The notes below the pieces were generated by a model, which was not told the origin of the DNA, made no database searches, and was given only the letters and a program-made list of their open reading frames with translations. Shown piece by piece: positions 1-7,500 of a stretch of DNA of 8,171 bases. The stretch spans positions 1 through 8,171 of the forward strand of contig JACPVY010000420.1 in the NCBI GenBank assembly GCA_016197345.1, written 5' to 3'. Both the position numbers and the translations under genes were made by a program. Every line of letters begins with the position of its first letter. Positions within the stretch are counted from its first letter, which is position 1. Source of the DNA: Burkholderiales bacterium. Its GTDB lineage: Bacteria; Pseudomonadota; Gammaproteobacteria; Burkholderiales; Burkholderiaceae_D.

Positions 1-25
1 AGAGTCCGTCGCGACAGAGGAAAAC

Positions 26-177
26 GTAGGGTGGGCAACTTGTTTGCCCACGGGTTTGAAACGTCGTAAAAAGCACCACATTTTGGCGTGATGTCGAATT
101 TTGAATGATTCGAATTACGCAAACTATGGTGCAAAGAACAAAATTTACTGCCGTGGGCAACAAGTTGCCCACCCTAC
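26..177. repeat. MITE-like element bounded by inverted palindromic repeats
   Basis: The left end (26-53) and the right end (151-177) are inverted copies of each other that differ only by one extra T in the left copy. Each copy is itself a near-perfect palindrome: the right copy contains GTGGGCAAC, two bases, then GTTGCCCAC. Between them lie about 97 AT-richer bases with a further inverted pair, GCACCA (73-78) and TGGTGC (127-132), so the whole 152 bp could fold into one long hairpin. Palindromic units built on GTAGGGTGGGCAA are, from general knowledge, common dispersed intergenic repeats in several bacterial phyla. No transposase is present, so movement would need one supplied in trans. It lies downstream of the oxidoreductase stop codon. 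It could instead be two independent REP-type units that happen to face each other. Confidence 0.6.
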
Positions 178-185
178 ACCACTAG

Positions 186-208
186 CCCTCTCCCACGAGG
201 GGAGAGGG
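186..208. repeat. G/C-rich intergenic hairpin
   Basis: CCCTCTCCC (186-194) pairs perfectly with GGGAGAGGG (200-208) across a 5-base loop. A smaller hairpin, GGGAA-CATA-TTCCC, follows at 206-219. The position, 64 bp beyond the oxidoreductase stop codon on its transcribed side, would suit a transcription end. Neither strand shows the T-run of an intrinsic terminator, so I call it a stem-loop or dispersed repeat only. Confidence 0.45.
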
Positions 209-271
209 AACATATTCCCCATCGCTACATCTTTTCAAATGTTCAGCTCGCTGAGCGCCGATACGGCTGTC

Positions 272-3200
272 TTACGCACTCGCAGCGCTAGGTGCCGTCG
301 GTGCCGTGCCAAACTGGCGCAGCAAATCCGCTTGCAACTCACGTGCTTTCGCCACGGATGCCTCTTTGACATGGCCATAGCCGCGAATATGCTCAGGCAA
401 GCTGGCTAATTGCAAGGCGATATGCATATTGTCGGCATTCAACTTCGGCAATAGCGCGGTGATCATGTCGCAGTATTCCGTGATCAATTGCCGCTCCATT
501 TTGCGCTCTGCGGTATGACCAAAAATATCGAAGCTACCGCCGCGCAAGCCCTTCGCCTTGGCCAGCAAACCAAAGGCTTTGAAGACCCAACCGCCGTATT
601 CCGCCTTGATCAAATGCCCTTGCGCATCTTTTTTCGCAAACAAAGGCGGCGCCAGATTGAATTTGACGGTGAATTTGCCTTCAAACTGCTCTTCCACCTT
701 GGCGCGGAATTTGCCGTTGGTGTACAGACGGGCGACTTCATATTCGTCTTTGTAAGCCATCAACTTGAAGTAATAGCGTGCCACCGCATTGGCAAGACGA
801 CTGCCTTGACCGAGCTGGCTTTCCGCCGCGCGCACTTGATTGACCAATTGCAAATAGCGCTGCGAATAGGCTTCGTCTTGATATTCGACCAACTCAGCCG
901 CACGGCTTTGGATGATGTTGTCCAAGCTTTGCGGCATTTGCACCACGATCGCTTTCGCTGGGAAGGCGACTTTTTCGACACGACGCATATCGACCGCAGC
1001 GCGACGGCCCCACAAGAAGCTGCGCTTATTCGATTCGACGCCGACGCCATTGAGCTCGATCGCGCGCAATAGCGATTCTTCCAACAGTGGAATACGCGCT
1101 TTTTGCCATGCAAAACCGAGCATGAACAAGTTGGCCGCAATCGAATCGCCCATTAGCGCCGTGGCTAGCTTAGTCGCTTCGATAAATTCAGCGCGATCAC
1201 CGACCGATTCATTGATCAAGGCGCGCACTTGTTGCTCTGGGAATTGCCAATCAGGATTTTTGGCAAAGGTGCCCGGTGGCGTTTGCTCCAAATTGATAAT
1301 TGCCATCGTGCGACCAGGGCGCATTTTGGAAATCGCATCTTGCGCACCTGCCGTCAACATATCGCAACCCAGCACCAAATCCGCTTCGCCCGTAGCGATG
1401 CGGCTAGCGCGGATATGCGCTGGCGACTTGGCGATTTTGACGTGCGAGGTGACAGAGCCATTTTTCTGCGACATGCCTGTCATATCCAGCACCGAAGCGC
1501 CCTTGCCTTCCAAATGCGCCGCCATCCCCATCAACGCGCCGACGGTAATGACACCCGTGCCACCAATACCGTTGATCAAAATATTGAACGGTGAATCGCA
1601 AGGCGGCAAAATCGGTTTCGGCAATTGACCAAATTCATCATCAGGACGCGCGCTGGTGCCGGTTTTGCTCTTTCTCAAGGTGCCGCCTTCAATCGAGACA
1701 AAGCTAGGGCAAAAACCTTTGACGCAGGAGAAATCTTTATTGCAAGAAGATTGATCAATCGCCCGCTTACGGCCAAATTCGGTTTCGACTGGCATCAAGG
1801 AAGTGCAATTCGATTGCACGCCGCAATCACCACAGCCTTCGCATACCGCGTCGTTGATGAAGAGACGTTTGTTAGGATCAGGGAATTCGCCTTTTTTGCG
1901 GCGACGGCGTTTTTCTGCAGCACAGGTTTGGTCGTAAATCAGCACCGAAACCCCACCAACTTCGCGCAACTCACGCTGAACCGCATCCATATCGCGCCTA
2001 TCGTGCAGACTCACCACGCTTGGCAACACGGAACGATCGCTATAGCGGGTTAAATCTTCCGTCACGAGCGCAATCCGCGTTACGCCTTCGGCCGCCATTT
2101 GGCGTGCAATCATCGGCACCGAGACCACGCCATCGACTGGCTGACCACCCGTCATCGCCACCGCATCGTTATACAGAATTTTGTAGGTCATGTTGACGCG
2201 CGCTGCGACTGCCGCACGGATCGCTAAATAGCCGGAATGGAAGTAAGTGCCGTCACCCAAGTTTTGGAACACATGGGGAATTTCAGAAAACGCCGCCTGC
2301 CCTATCCACGGTGCACCTTCGCCGCCCATATGCGTGGTGAGCTTATTGAATTCAGGATAAATTGCGGTAGCCATCACATGGCAACCAATCCCCGCTAGCG
2401 CTAAGCTGCCTTCTGGCACCTTGGTCGAAGTATTGTGCGGGCAGCCTGAGCAATAATAGGCCGGGCGAAATGGCGTGTTCACCGCTTTTTTCAACACCGC
2501 GTCTTTTGCTTCCAAAAACATCAAGCGCGCTTTGATCAAGTCGCTGGTGTGGAAACGCGCAATCCGGCTCGCGATCACGCGCGCTACCTGCGCCACCGAG
2601 AAATCCGCTTTCGAAGTCAGCAGCCATTCGCCATGCGGCGCGACCCATTCGCCTTTTTCATCGAATTTGCCGATCACGCGTGGCCGCACATCGTCGCGCC
2701 AGTTGTAGAGTTGTTCTTTGAGTTGATATTCAACGATTTGCCGTTTTTCTTCGACCACCAAAATTTCGTCCAAACCCTGCGCAAATTCGCGTACGCCATC
2801 CGGCTCTAGCGGCCATGGCATCGCCACTTTAAACAGCCGCACACCGATATCCGCCGCCATTTTTTCATCGATGCCCAATTCTTCTAGCGCTTCCAACACG
2901 TCGAGATAGGATTTGCCCGACGCGATGATGCCCAATTTTGCCTGTGGGCTGTCGATGGTGGTGTGATTGAGTTTGTTTTCGCGCGCATACGCTAGCGCGG
3001 CGTAAATTTTGTAATCCTGCATCAAGGCTTCTTGCTTACGCGCTTGCACGCCTAGCGTGTCAGTCGAAAGGCGGGTATTCATGCCGCCTTCAGGTAAGAC
3101 GAAATCTTGCGGGATTTTGGTTTGAATGCGGAAGGGATTCGCGTCAATCGAAGCTGACGATTCGACCGTATCGGCCAGCGCTTTAAAGCCCACCACGCAA

Positions 3201-3835
3201 CCAGAGAAACGCGACATCGCCCAACCATGCACGCCGAGATCAAGATATTCCTGCACATTGCAGGGATACAACATCGGGATCATCGACGCCGAAAATAAGT
3301 GATCCGATTGGTGCGGTAGCGTCGAAGAATAGGCACCGTGATCATCACCCGCAATCAACAGCACGCCGCCGTGTTTGGAAGTGCCAGCATGGTTCATGTG
3401 TTTGAAGACGTCACCGCAGCGATCCACGCCCGGCCCTTTGCCATACCACATCGCAAACACGCCATCATATTTGGCCTTGCCGATCAAATCGACTTGTTGC
3501 GAACCCCACACAGCGGTCGCCGCTAAATCTTCATTGACGCCGGGGACAAACTTGACGTGATGTTGTTCGAGGTGCTTTTGCGCCTTCCATAGCGCTTCAT
3601 CCAAACCACCTAGCGGCGAACCGCGATAGCCAGAAATAAAGCCTGCGGTATTGAGGCCGGTAGCGAGATCGCGCTGGCGCTGTATCATCGGCAAGCGCAC
3701 TAAAGCCTGAATGCCAGAAAGAAAAATAGCGCCCTTGGTGGCGCAATATTTATCATCCAAGCTGACGGTTGTTAGTCTTTGTGCAACGTCTTGTGCCAGC
3801 CCAGCTGCCACGTCCGTTGTCGTATTTTCTTGCAT
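272..3835 (-). CDS. Fused indolepyruvate:ferredoxin oxidoreductase (2-oxoacid oxidoreductase, single polypeptide)
   Basis: This 1187-residue cytosolic enzyme is expected to oxidatively decarboxylate aryl-pyruvates such as indolepyruvate and phenylpyruvate. They become aryl-acetyl-CoA, with electrons passed to ferredoxin. The N-terminal alpha-type region carries GYRGSPLGGLDEAL (69-82) and GKGPGVDRCGD (132-142). A CSGCPHN motif (C462, C465) precedes the thiamine-diphosphate motif, GDG at 527-529 and N556. An Fe-S segment follows with C665, C668, C671 and C677 in CxxCxxCx5C spacing, then C698, C704 and C709. The gamma-type domain starts near residue 751 with GIGGTGV (756-762). The last 200 or so residues match the helical C-terminal extension of the fused family. 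Length and domain order are normal and no key motif is missing. The ATG at 3835 has a good Shine-Dalgarno; the stop is TAA. The gene stands alone here, with no adjacent ferredoxin or regulator. The family is clear, but the exact substrate is inferred. Confidence 0.95.
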   Translation of the reverse strand: MQENTTTDVAAGLAQDVAQRLTTVSLDDKYCATKGAIFLSGIQALVRLPMIQRQRDLATGLNTAGFISGYRGSPLGGLDEALWKAQKHLEQHHVKFVPGVNEDLAATAVWGSQQVDLIGKAKYDGVFAMWYGKGPGVDRCGDVFKHMNHAGTSKHGGVLLIAGDDHGAYSSTLPHQSDHLFSASMIPMLYPCNVQEYLDLGVHGWAMSRFSGCVVGFKALADTVESSASIDANPFRIQTKIPQDFVLPEGGMNTRLSTDTLGVQARKQEALMQDYKIYAALAYARENKLNHTTIDSPQAKLGIIASGKSYLDVLEALEELGIDEKMAADIGVRLFKVAMPWPLEPDGVREFAQGLDEILVVEEKRQIVEYQLKEQLYNWRDDVRPRVIGKFDEKGEWVAPHGEWLLTSKADFSVAQVARVIASRIARFHTSDLIKARLMFLEAKDAVLKKAVNTPFRPAYYCSGCPHNTSTKVPEGSLALAGIGCHVMATAIYPEFNKLTTHMGGEGAPWIGQAAFSEIPHVFQNLGDGTYFHSGYLAIRAAVAARVNMTYKILYNDAVAMTGGQPVDGVVSVPMIARQMAAEGVTRIALVTEDLTRYSDRSVLPSVVSLHDRRDMDAVQRELREVGGVSVLIYDQTCAAEKRRRRKKGEFPDPNKRLFINDAVCEGCGDCGVQSNCTSLMPVETEFGRKRAIDQSSCNKDFSCVKGFCPSFVSIEGGTLRKSKTGTSARPDDEFGQLPKPILPPCDSPFNILINGIGGTGVITVGALMGMAAHLEGKGASVLDMTGMSQKNGSVTSHVKIAKSPAHIRASRIATGEADLVLGCDMLTAGAQDAISKMRPGRTMAIINLEQTPPGTFAKNPDWQFPEQQVRALINESVGDRAEFIEATKLATALMGDSIAANLFMLGFAWQKARIPLLEESLLRAIELNGVGVESNKRSFLWGRRAAVDMRRVEKVAFPAKAIVVQMPQSLDNIIQSRAAELVEYQDEAYSQRYLQLVNQVRAAESQLGQGSRLANAVARYYFKLMAYKDEYEVARLYTNGKFRAKVEEQFEGKFTVKFNLAPPLFAKKDAQGHLIKAEYGGWVFKAFGLLAKAKGLRGGSFDIFGHTAERKMERQLITEYCDMITALLPKLNADNMHIALQLASLPEHIRGYGHVKEASVAKARELQADLLRQFGTAPTAPSAASA

Positions 3836-3842
3836 GGTAAGT

Positions 3843-3846
3843 CTCC
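3843..3846 (-). promoter_or_regulatory. Ribosome binding site of the oxidoreductase
   Basis: On the minus strand GGAG lies 7 bases before the ATG at 3835, which is ideal spacing. It supports that start over later in-frame methionines. I found no convincing -35/-10 pair for this gene in the spacer. Confidence 0.65.
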
Positions 3847-3900
3847 AAAAGGATATTTCAGATTACGCTGGCCAATGCAAACATCGGGTGTGACTTTGCC

Positions 3901-4039
3901 CTTGGCTAGAGTTGTAGTCGAGGTGACGACTAATGTACAGAACAATTTTGCTTGAAATTTTTCGACCCGCGCAGTGTAGGCCGATTTCGCCACAGGTGGA
4001 AATATGGAATCTGGATGGAGGTATAAGAAAAAGCGATAG
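3901..4039. repeat. Diverged direct repeat, copy A
   Basis: Copy A matches 4198-4336 in the same orientation at an offset of 297 bp. By hand alignment 3998-4039 matches 36 of 42 bases, 3974-3997 matches 15 of 24 and 3901-3930 matches 21 of 30. The middle aligns only weakly, with a 1-base shift. The best-conserved block begins GGAAATATGG and contains GGTATAAG. It sits immediately upstream of the oxidoreductase start. Mismatches fall on all codon positions of the shared minus-strand frame, which favours a non-coding repeat over duplicated coding sequence. Confidence 0.7.
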
Positions 4040-4197
4040 CCCATGCAAGGCAGCGCTGTAGCGATTATGTGAATTGCGTCCCGGGATACGCATTACAACA
4101 GCCCATGCTGATCGTCATCAGCCGCTAAGGGCAGGACCACTATTTGATTAGGTTTCTCAAATCTCACAAGCCATCTCTGCACCGGATACGATGAAGC

Positions 4198-4336
4198 ATA
4201 GGCAAGGGTTGCGGCCGCGGTAACGACCTTGTCCGTGTCTGCTTTGCGGTAAAGCAGTTGACGAGGGAAAGTGTAGGGGTAATTCGGCGGGGGAGGAAAT
4301 ATGGATTGTGGATGGTGGTATAAGGAAAAGTGATGG
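4198..4336. repeat. Diverged direct repeat, copy B
   Basis: This is the partner of copy A in the same orientation. It ends directly at the GTG (4337) that opens the small ORF before the giant NTPase gene. Copy B has TGG before TATAAG where copy A has AGG, so only copy B makes an extended -10 motif. Outside the 139-bp unit the flanks do not align clearly. A dispersed repeat family or an old local duplication would both explain the pair. Confidence 0.7.
4316..4324 (+). promoter_or_regulatory. Candidate extended -10 promoter for the right-hand gene(s)
   Basis: TGG followed by TATAAG gives a TGn extended -10 with five of six bases matching TATAAT. At 16-17 bp spacing there is no recognisable -35, which extended -10 promoters can tolerate. 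Transcription would begin near 4331, just ahead of the small ORF and about 230 bases ahead of the NTPase start. It lies in the conserved end of repeat copy B. The match could be chance. Confidence 0.35.
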
Positions 4337-4564
4337 GTGCTAGCACGGGATGATGCGGCTGAAGGATGCCTCAATAAAAATCCCAAGGGTGATTCGTCGT
4401 CGCACATGACGGATGCGTTTAGCCCATGCGAAGAAAATAATCTGGAAGAGTTACAACAAAACCGATGCCGATTATTAGTAAAATCGAAGGGTAATCCGAT
4501 CAAGCGAAGTGCGTCCCTCGCATCTGAGGTCACAGAATACGAAACGAGACAAATGCGTTTATGA
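4337..4564 (+). CDS. Possible small hydrophilic protein or leader ORF overlapping the NTPase start
   Basis: The frame encodes 75 residues from GTG 4337, or 52 residues from an internal ATG at 4406. The GTG has AAGGA (4322-4326) ten bases upstream; the ATG has only a distant AAGGG. I do not recognise the product. It is charged and soluble-looking, with three cysteines and no membrane segment or signal peptide. The reason to list it is its end: its TGA (4562-4564) overlaps the ATG of the giant NTPase (4561) in an ATGA junction, typical of translational coupling, and the NTPase has only a weak Shine-Dalgarno of its own. It could be a real partner protein, a leader peptide controlling the downstream gene, or a chance frame. 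Confidence 0.35.
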   Translation: MLARDDAAEGCLNKNPKGDSSSHMTDAFSPCEENNLEELQQNRCRLLVKSKGNPIKRSASLASEVTEYETRQMRL

Positions 4565-7500
4565 CTTCACCTTTCTACCTCCCGCGGAAACTTTTTTGCG
4601 ACGGCAAGACATTTCCCGAAGCTGAGCTAACGGCTACTTCGCGTTATGTCGTGGTTTTGGCAGAACCCGGCGGTGGTAAAACGGCGCTGCTAGAAAGTCT
4701 TGCTAGGCAATTAGGCACAGCGGCTGTCACCGCCAATTTTTTCGCAGCGATGGGCGAATGCGAAAAAAATCGCCCCCTTGTCATCGACGCCTTTGATGAG
4801 CTAGCCAAAATAGATCAAACAGGCATCAACAAAGTGCTCGCCTACGCAAAAAAGGCGAATCCAACGCACGTCATCATCTCTAGCCGCTCCAGCGAATGGA
4901 ACGAAGCCGCCACACATAGATTCAAAGAATTTTTAGGCGAGCAGCCCTTGGTTGTCAGACTCTGTGAATTTAACGAGGATGAACAACGTGAAATTTTCCA
5001 AGATCACGCGCCAAATGAAAATTTCACGCAGTTTCAAAGCGAAGTGGCAAGATTTGATTTAGCGATGCTGCTACCCAATCCGCAATTTCTGAAATTGTTC
5101 GCCGACGCCTTTCTTGAAAGCGGAAAGCGTTTTGCAAATAAGCGCTCCATTTTCGAAAAGGCAGTTGAACGGCTAGCGAGAGAAGCCAATCTGACAGTGA
5201 CGCGACCGGCATCCCCCCTTTCAGCCATACAAAAAATTGATCTAGCATCAGCGGCATTTGCCAAACTCTTGCTCTCCGGCGCGGAAGGCGTGTGCACGAG
5301 CGAAGCCACTGAAAGCCATCTATATCCTTTGTTGTTGGCAATGACGGGCGGCAGCGACGCCGATTATGGCATTTTGGCGACGCGGCTTTTCAAACCGGGC
5401 GACCATCCTAACCTACATCGCCCGGTACATAAGATCGTCACCGAATACTGCGCGGCAAGCTATCTCATCAAACGCATTGCCGACCCAACAAATGGGCTGA
5501 CGCTATCCAAATGCCTAGCGATCATCGCGCCAAATTCGGTGGTTCGTGACGAATTGCGCGGTTTATTGGGTTGGATGGCCGCGCTAGGCAACGAGAAAAT
5601 ACAAGAAGCAGCGATCAAACTGGACGCTTACGCCATCCTCGCCAATGGAGACCCATCCCAACTTGCGCCATCCTCAAAGCTGCTACTGATACGACAGTTA
5701 AAGGAAATTGAAACCCACGACCCGTATTTCAGAAGAGGCGATGCATGGCGCAGATTTAGCGTTGCAGGGTTCTTTACGCAAGAGGTGGTAGATGAAATCA
5801 AATTACTGCTGACTAGCGCTGGCGACGGCAATTTGCGCGATTTGATGCTGGAGCTTTTGGCGGAAGCGCCAGTGCTTGTTCAATTGACGAAGGAATTGCA
5901 GCGACTAGCGCTAGCGCCGCAAGAAAGCGCGGATACGCGCTCCTTAGCAAATAGGCGTTTGCTTGAAATAGCAAGCTATGATCATCGTGCTGACTTGAAG
6001 GTTTTGATTAGCGAAGGTAGCCATACATCACTCAAGCTCGCAGCAGAATCTATCGAAGTGCTAGGTACGGGAACATTCGAGCGTACATGCCTCACCGATT
6101 TCTTTCACGCTTGCACAAAGCTTTATCCTAGCCACAAAATGCAACATGATCGAACAATAGGCGAACGCTACTTCATTAAGCAATGTATTGATTACTTTGA
6201 CTTGGCGACTATTGAATGGCTACTGGATGATTTGACCACTGGCCTAACCTGTCACTGCGGCACCCCCTCCTACAAATGCGATTGCCGAAATGGCATTAGC
6301 AAAATCGTCGGGGCCATGTTAGATCGTTACTTTATCTTAGCTGCCCCACCGTTTGATCCTGTACGAATTTGGCGGTGGGGCGGGAATTTGAATTTTCATG
6401 GGCATAGCAGCCCACGTCAAAGCAAAGCGGTGCAAGTGTTGCAAGAGAATGACGACTTGCGTCGGGGCGTTCTCGCTCATGTGCTAGGAGGCATGACTGA
6501 TCGTAATCAAATTTTCGAGACTAGAGTCCACAAACTCTCCCAACGATCTCATCTAGGCTTTCATTTGCGTATCGGAGATGCCAAATTCTTAATGGATATG
6601 GCATTTGAAACAGATAACCCAAATTTGTGGGCGAACTTCATTGCCACACATGAGTGCTATAGCGACAAAGAAGAACGAGTGCCTAATAACTTACGACAGC
6701 ATATGCGCAAACAAGCCTTAAAGAAACCTCTCTTTATGGCTGAGTGGGTAACGGTAAATAGAGCCGCGGCGCAGTCGGCGCGAGGTCAACGATTAAATGA
6801 CCGCCAATATGACCGTAATGAAAGACGCAGGCGTAAAAAAGAGGCCAGCATCCGCGCGAAGAATATCAAGTTTGTCCAAGAGAACAGGGAGCTTGTCGAA
6901 AATGGTCGACATTGGGGTTTCTTAAAGCACTTTGCAGAACTTGTACTTTTTTCGCCAGAGAAAATTGCACAGGAATATGGCGACGAAAATATGGTGCGGA
7001 ACGCACTCAGGAATTGCTTGGATTTCATCAAGCTAGAGGTTCCCCATTTAGGCCAACTCGCTGAAATACACTGCGCTTCGCAGGGGTTAATCGTTGAAAG
7101 AATTCTCTATGCGGCCTGTTTGGAAAAATTACGTCTTAACGGCAATCTAGGAGGCGTTGATTTTCAGCTTTTAAAAACACTCAGAACAAATCTCGATCTG
7201 CACTACCATGCGGTTTCCGACGATGAACGTAAGGCACTTACTAGTGAAATTGATCGACTAAGTTTCCCCGATACCGCCAGTATAGAAGACTTTCTACGAC
7301 AATACATTGAACCGCAATTGGCGCAACCAAGATGCCTTCATCCTAAGATCTGGATGCTGCAAAATGGAGATATTTTCAGTCATTTGCGCGCCACGCTTTC
7401 GCTGGAATGGCTTAAGCGCTTTCCTAATTTAGCGCTGGAACCATTGGCTACACTTTTTGGAATTGCCGCGCAATATAGTGAGCGTGATCAACTAAACCAA

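Larger units (their letters stand above)
3836..4560. other. Divergent intergenic spacer
   Basis: This roughly 725-bp spacer separates two genes transcribed away from each other. It contains the paired diverged repeats, an extended -10 promoter motif facing right and a possible small ORF, each listed separately. Between the repeats (4040-4197) I see only a short hairpin, GCTGAT-CGTC-ATCAGC at 4107-4122, and no tRNA, gene remnant or operator I can support. Minus-strand open frames across the spacer (3772-4044 and 4093-4533) follow the repeats and do not look like genes. Confidence 0.6.

Noticed and set aside
186..219. Intrinsic terminator for the oxidoreductase
   Set aside because: The stems are good but no T-run follows on the minus strand, so only a hairpin can be claimed.
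488..1628. Long plus-strand open frames (488-1072 and 912-1628)
   Set aside because: They lie opposite well-conserved oxidoreductase sequence, and their translations match nothing I know. They are shadows of the real gene.
3772..4044. 90-codon minus-strand open frame overlapping the oxidoreductase start
   Set aside because: It overlaps the strongly supported start of the oxidoreductase in another frame and spans repeat copy A. No family is recognisable.
4107..4122. Small hairpin GCTGAT-CGTC-ATCAGC as an operator or terminator
   Set aside because: A 6-bp stem with no T-run and no known regulator motif is easily expected by chance in a spacer of this length.
4258..4286. TTGACG as a -35 box for the NTPase gene
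   Set aside because: At 17-bp spacing the -10 would be AATTCG, a poor match, and neighbouring spacings are no better.
4038..4429. The 9-mer AGCCCATGC three times (4038, 4100, 4421)
   Set aside because: The spacing is irregular and flanks are not shared. It is too short to claim a CRISPR, iteron or binding-site array.
4093..4533. 146-codon minus-strand open frame in the spacer
   Set aside because: It runs across repeat copy B, has a proline- and serine-rich unlikely product, and lies antisense to the small ORF. Its resemblance to the 3772-4044 frame comes from the DNA repeat.
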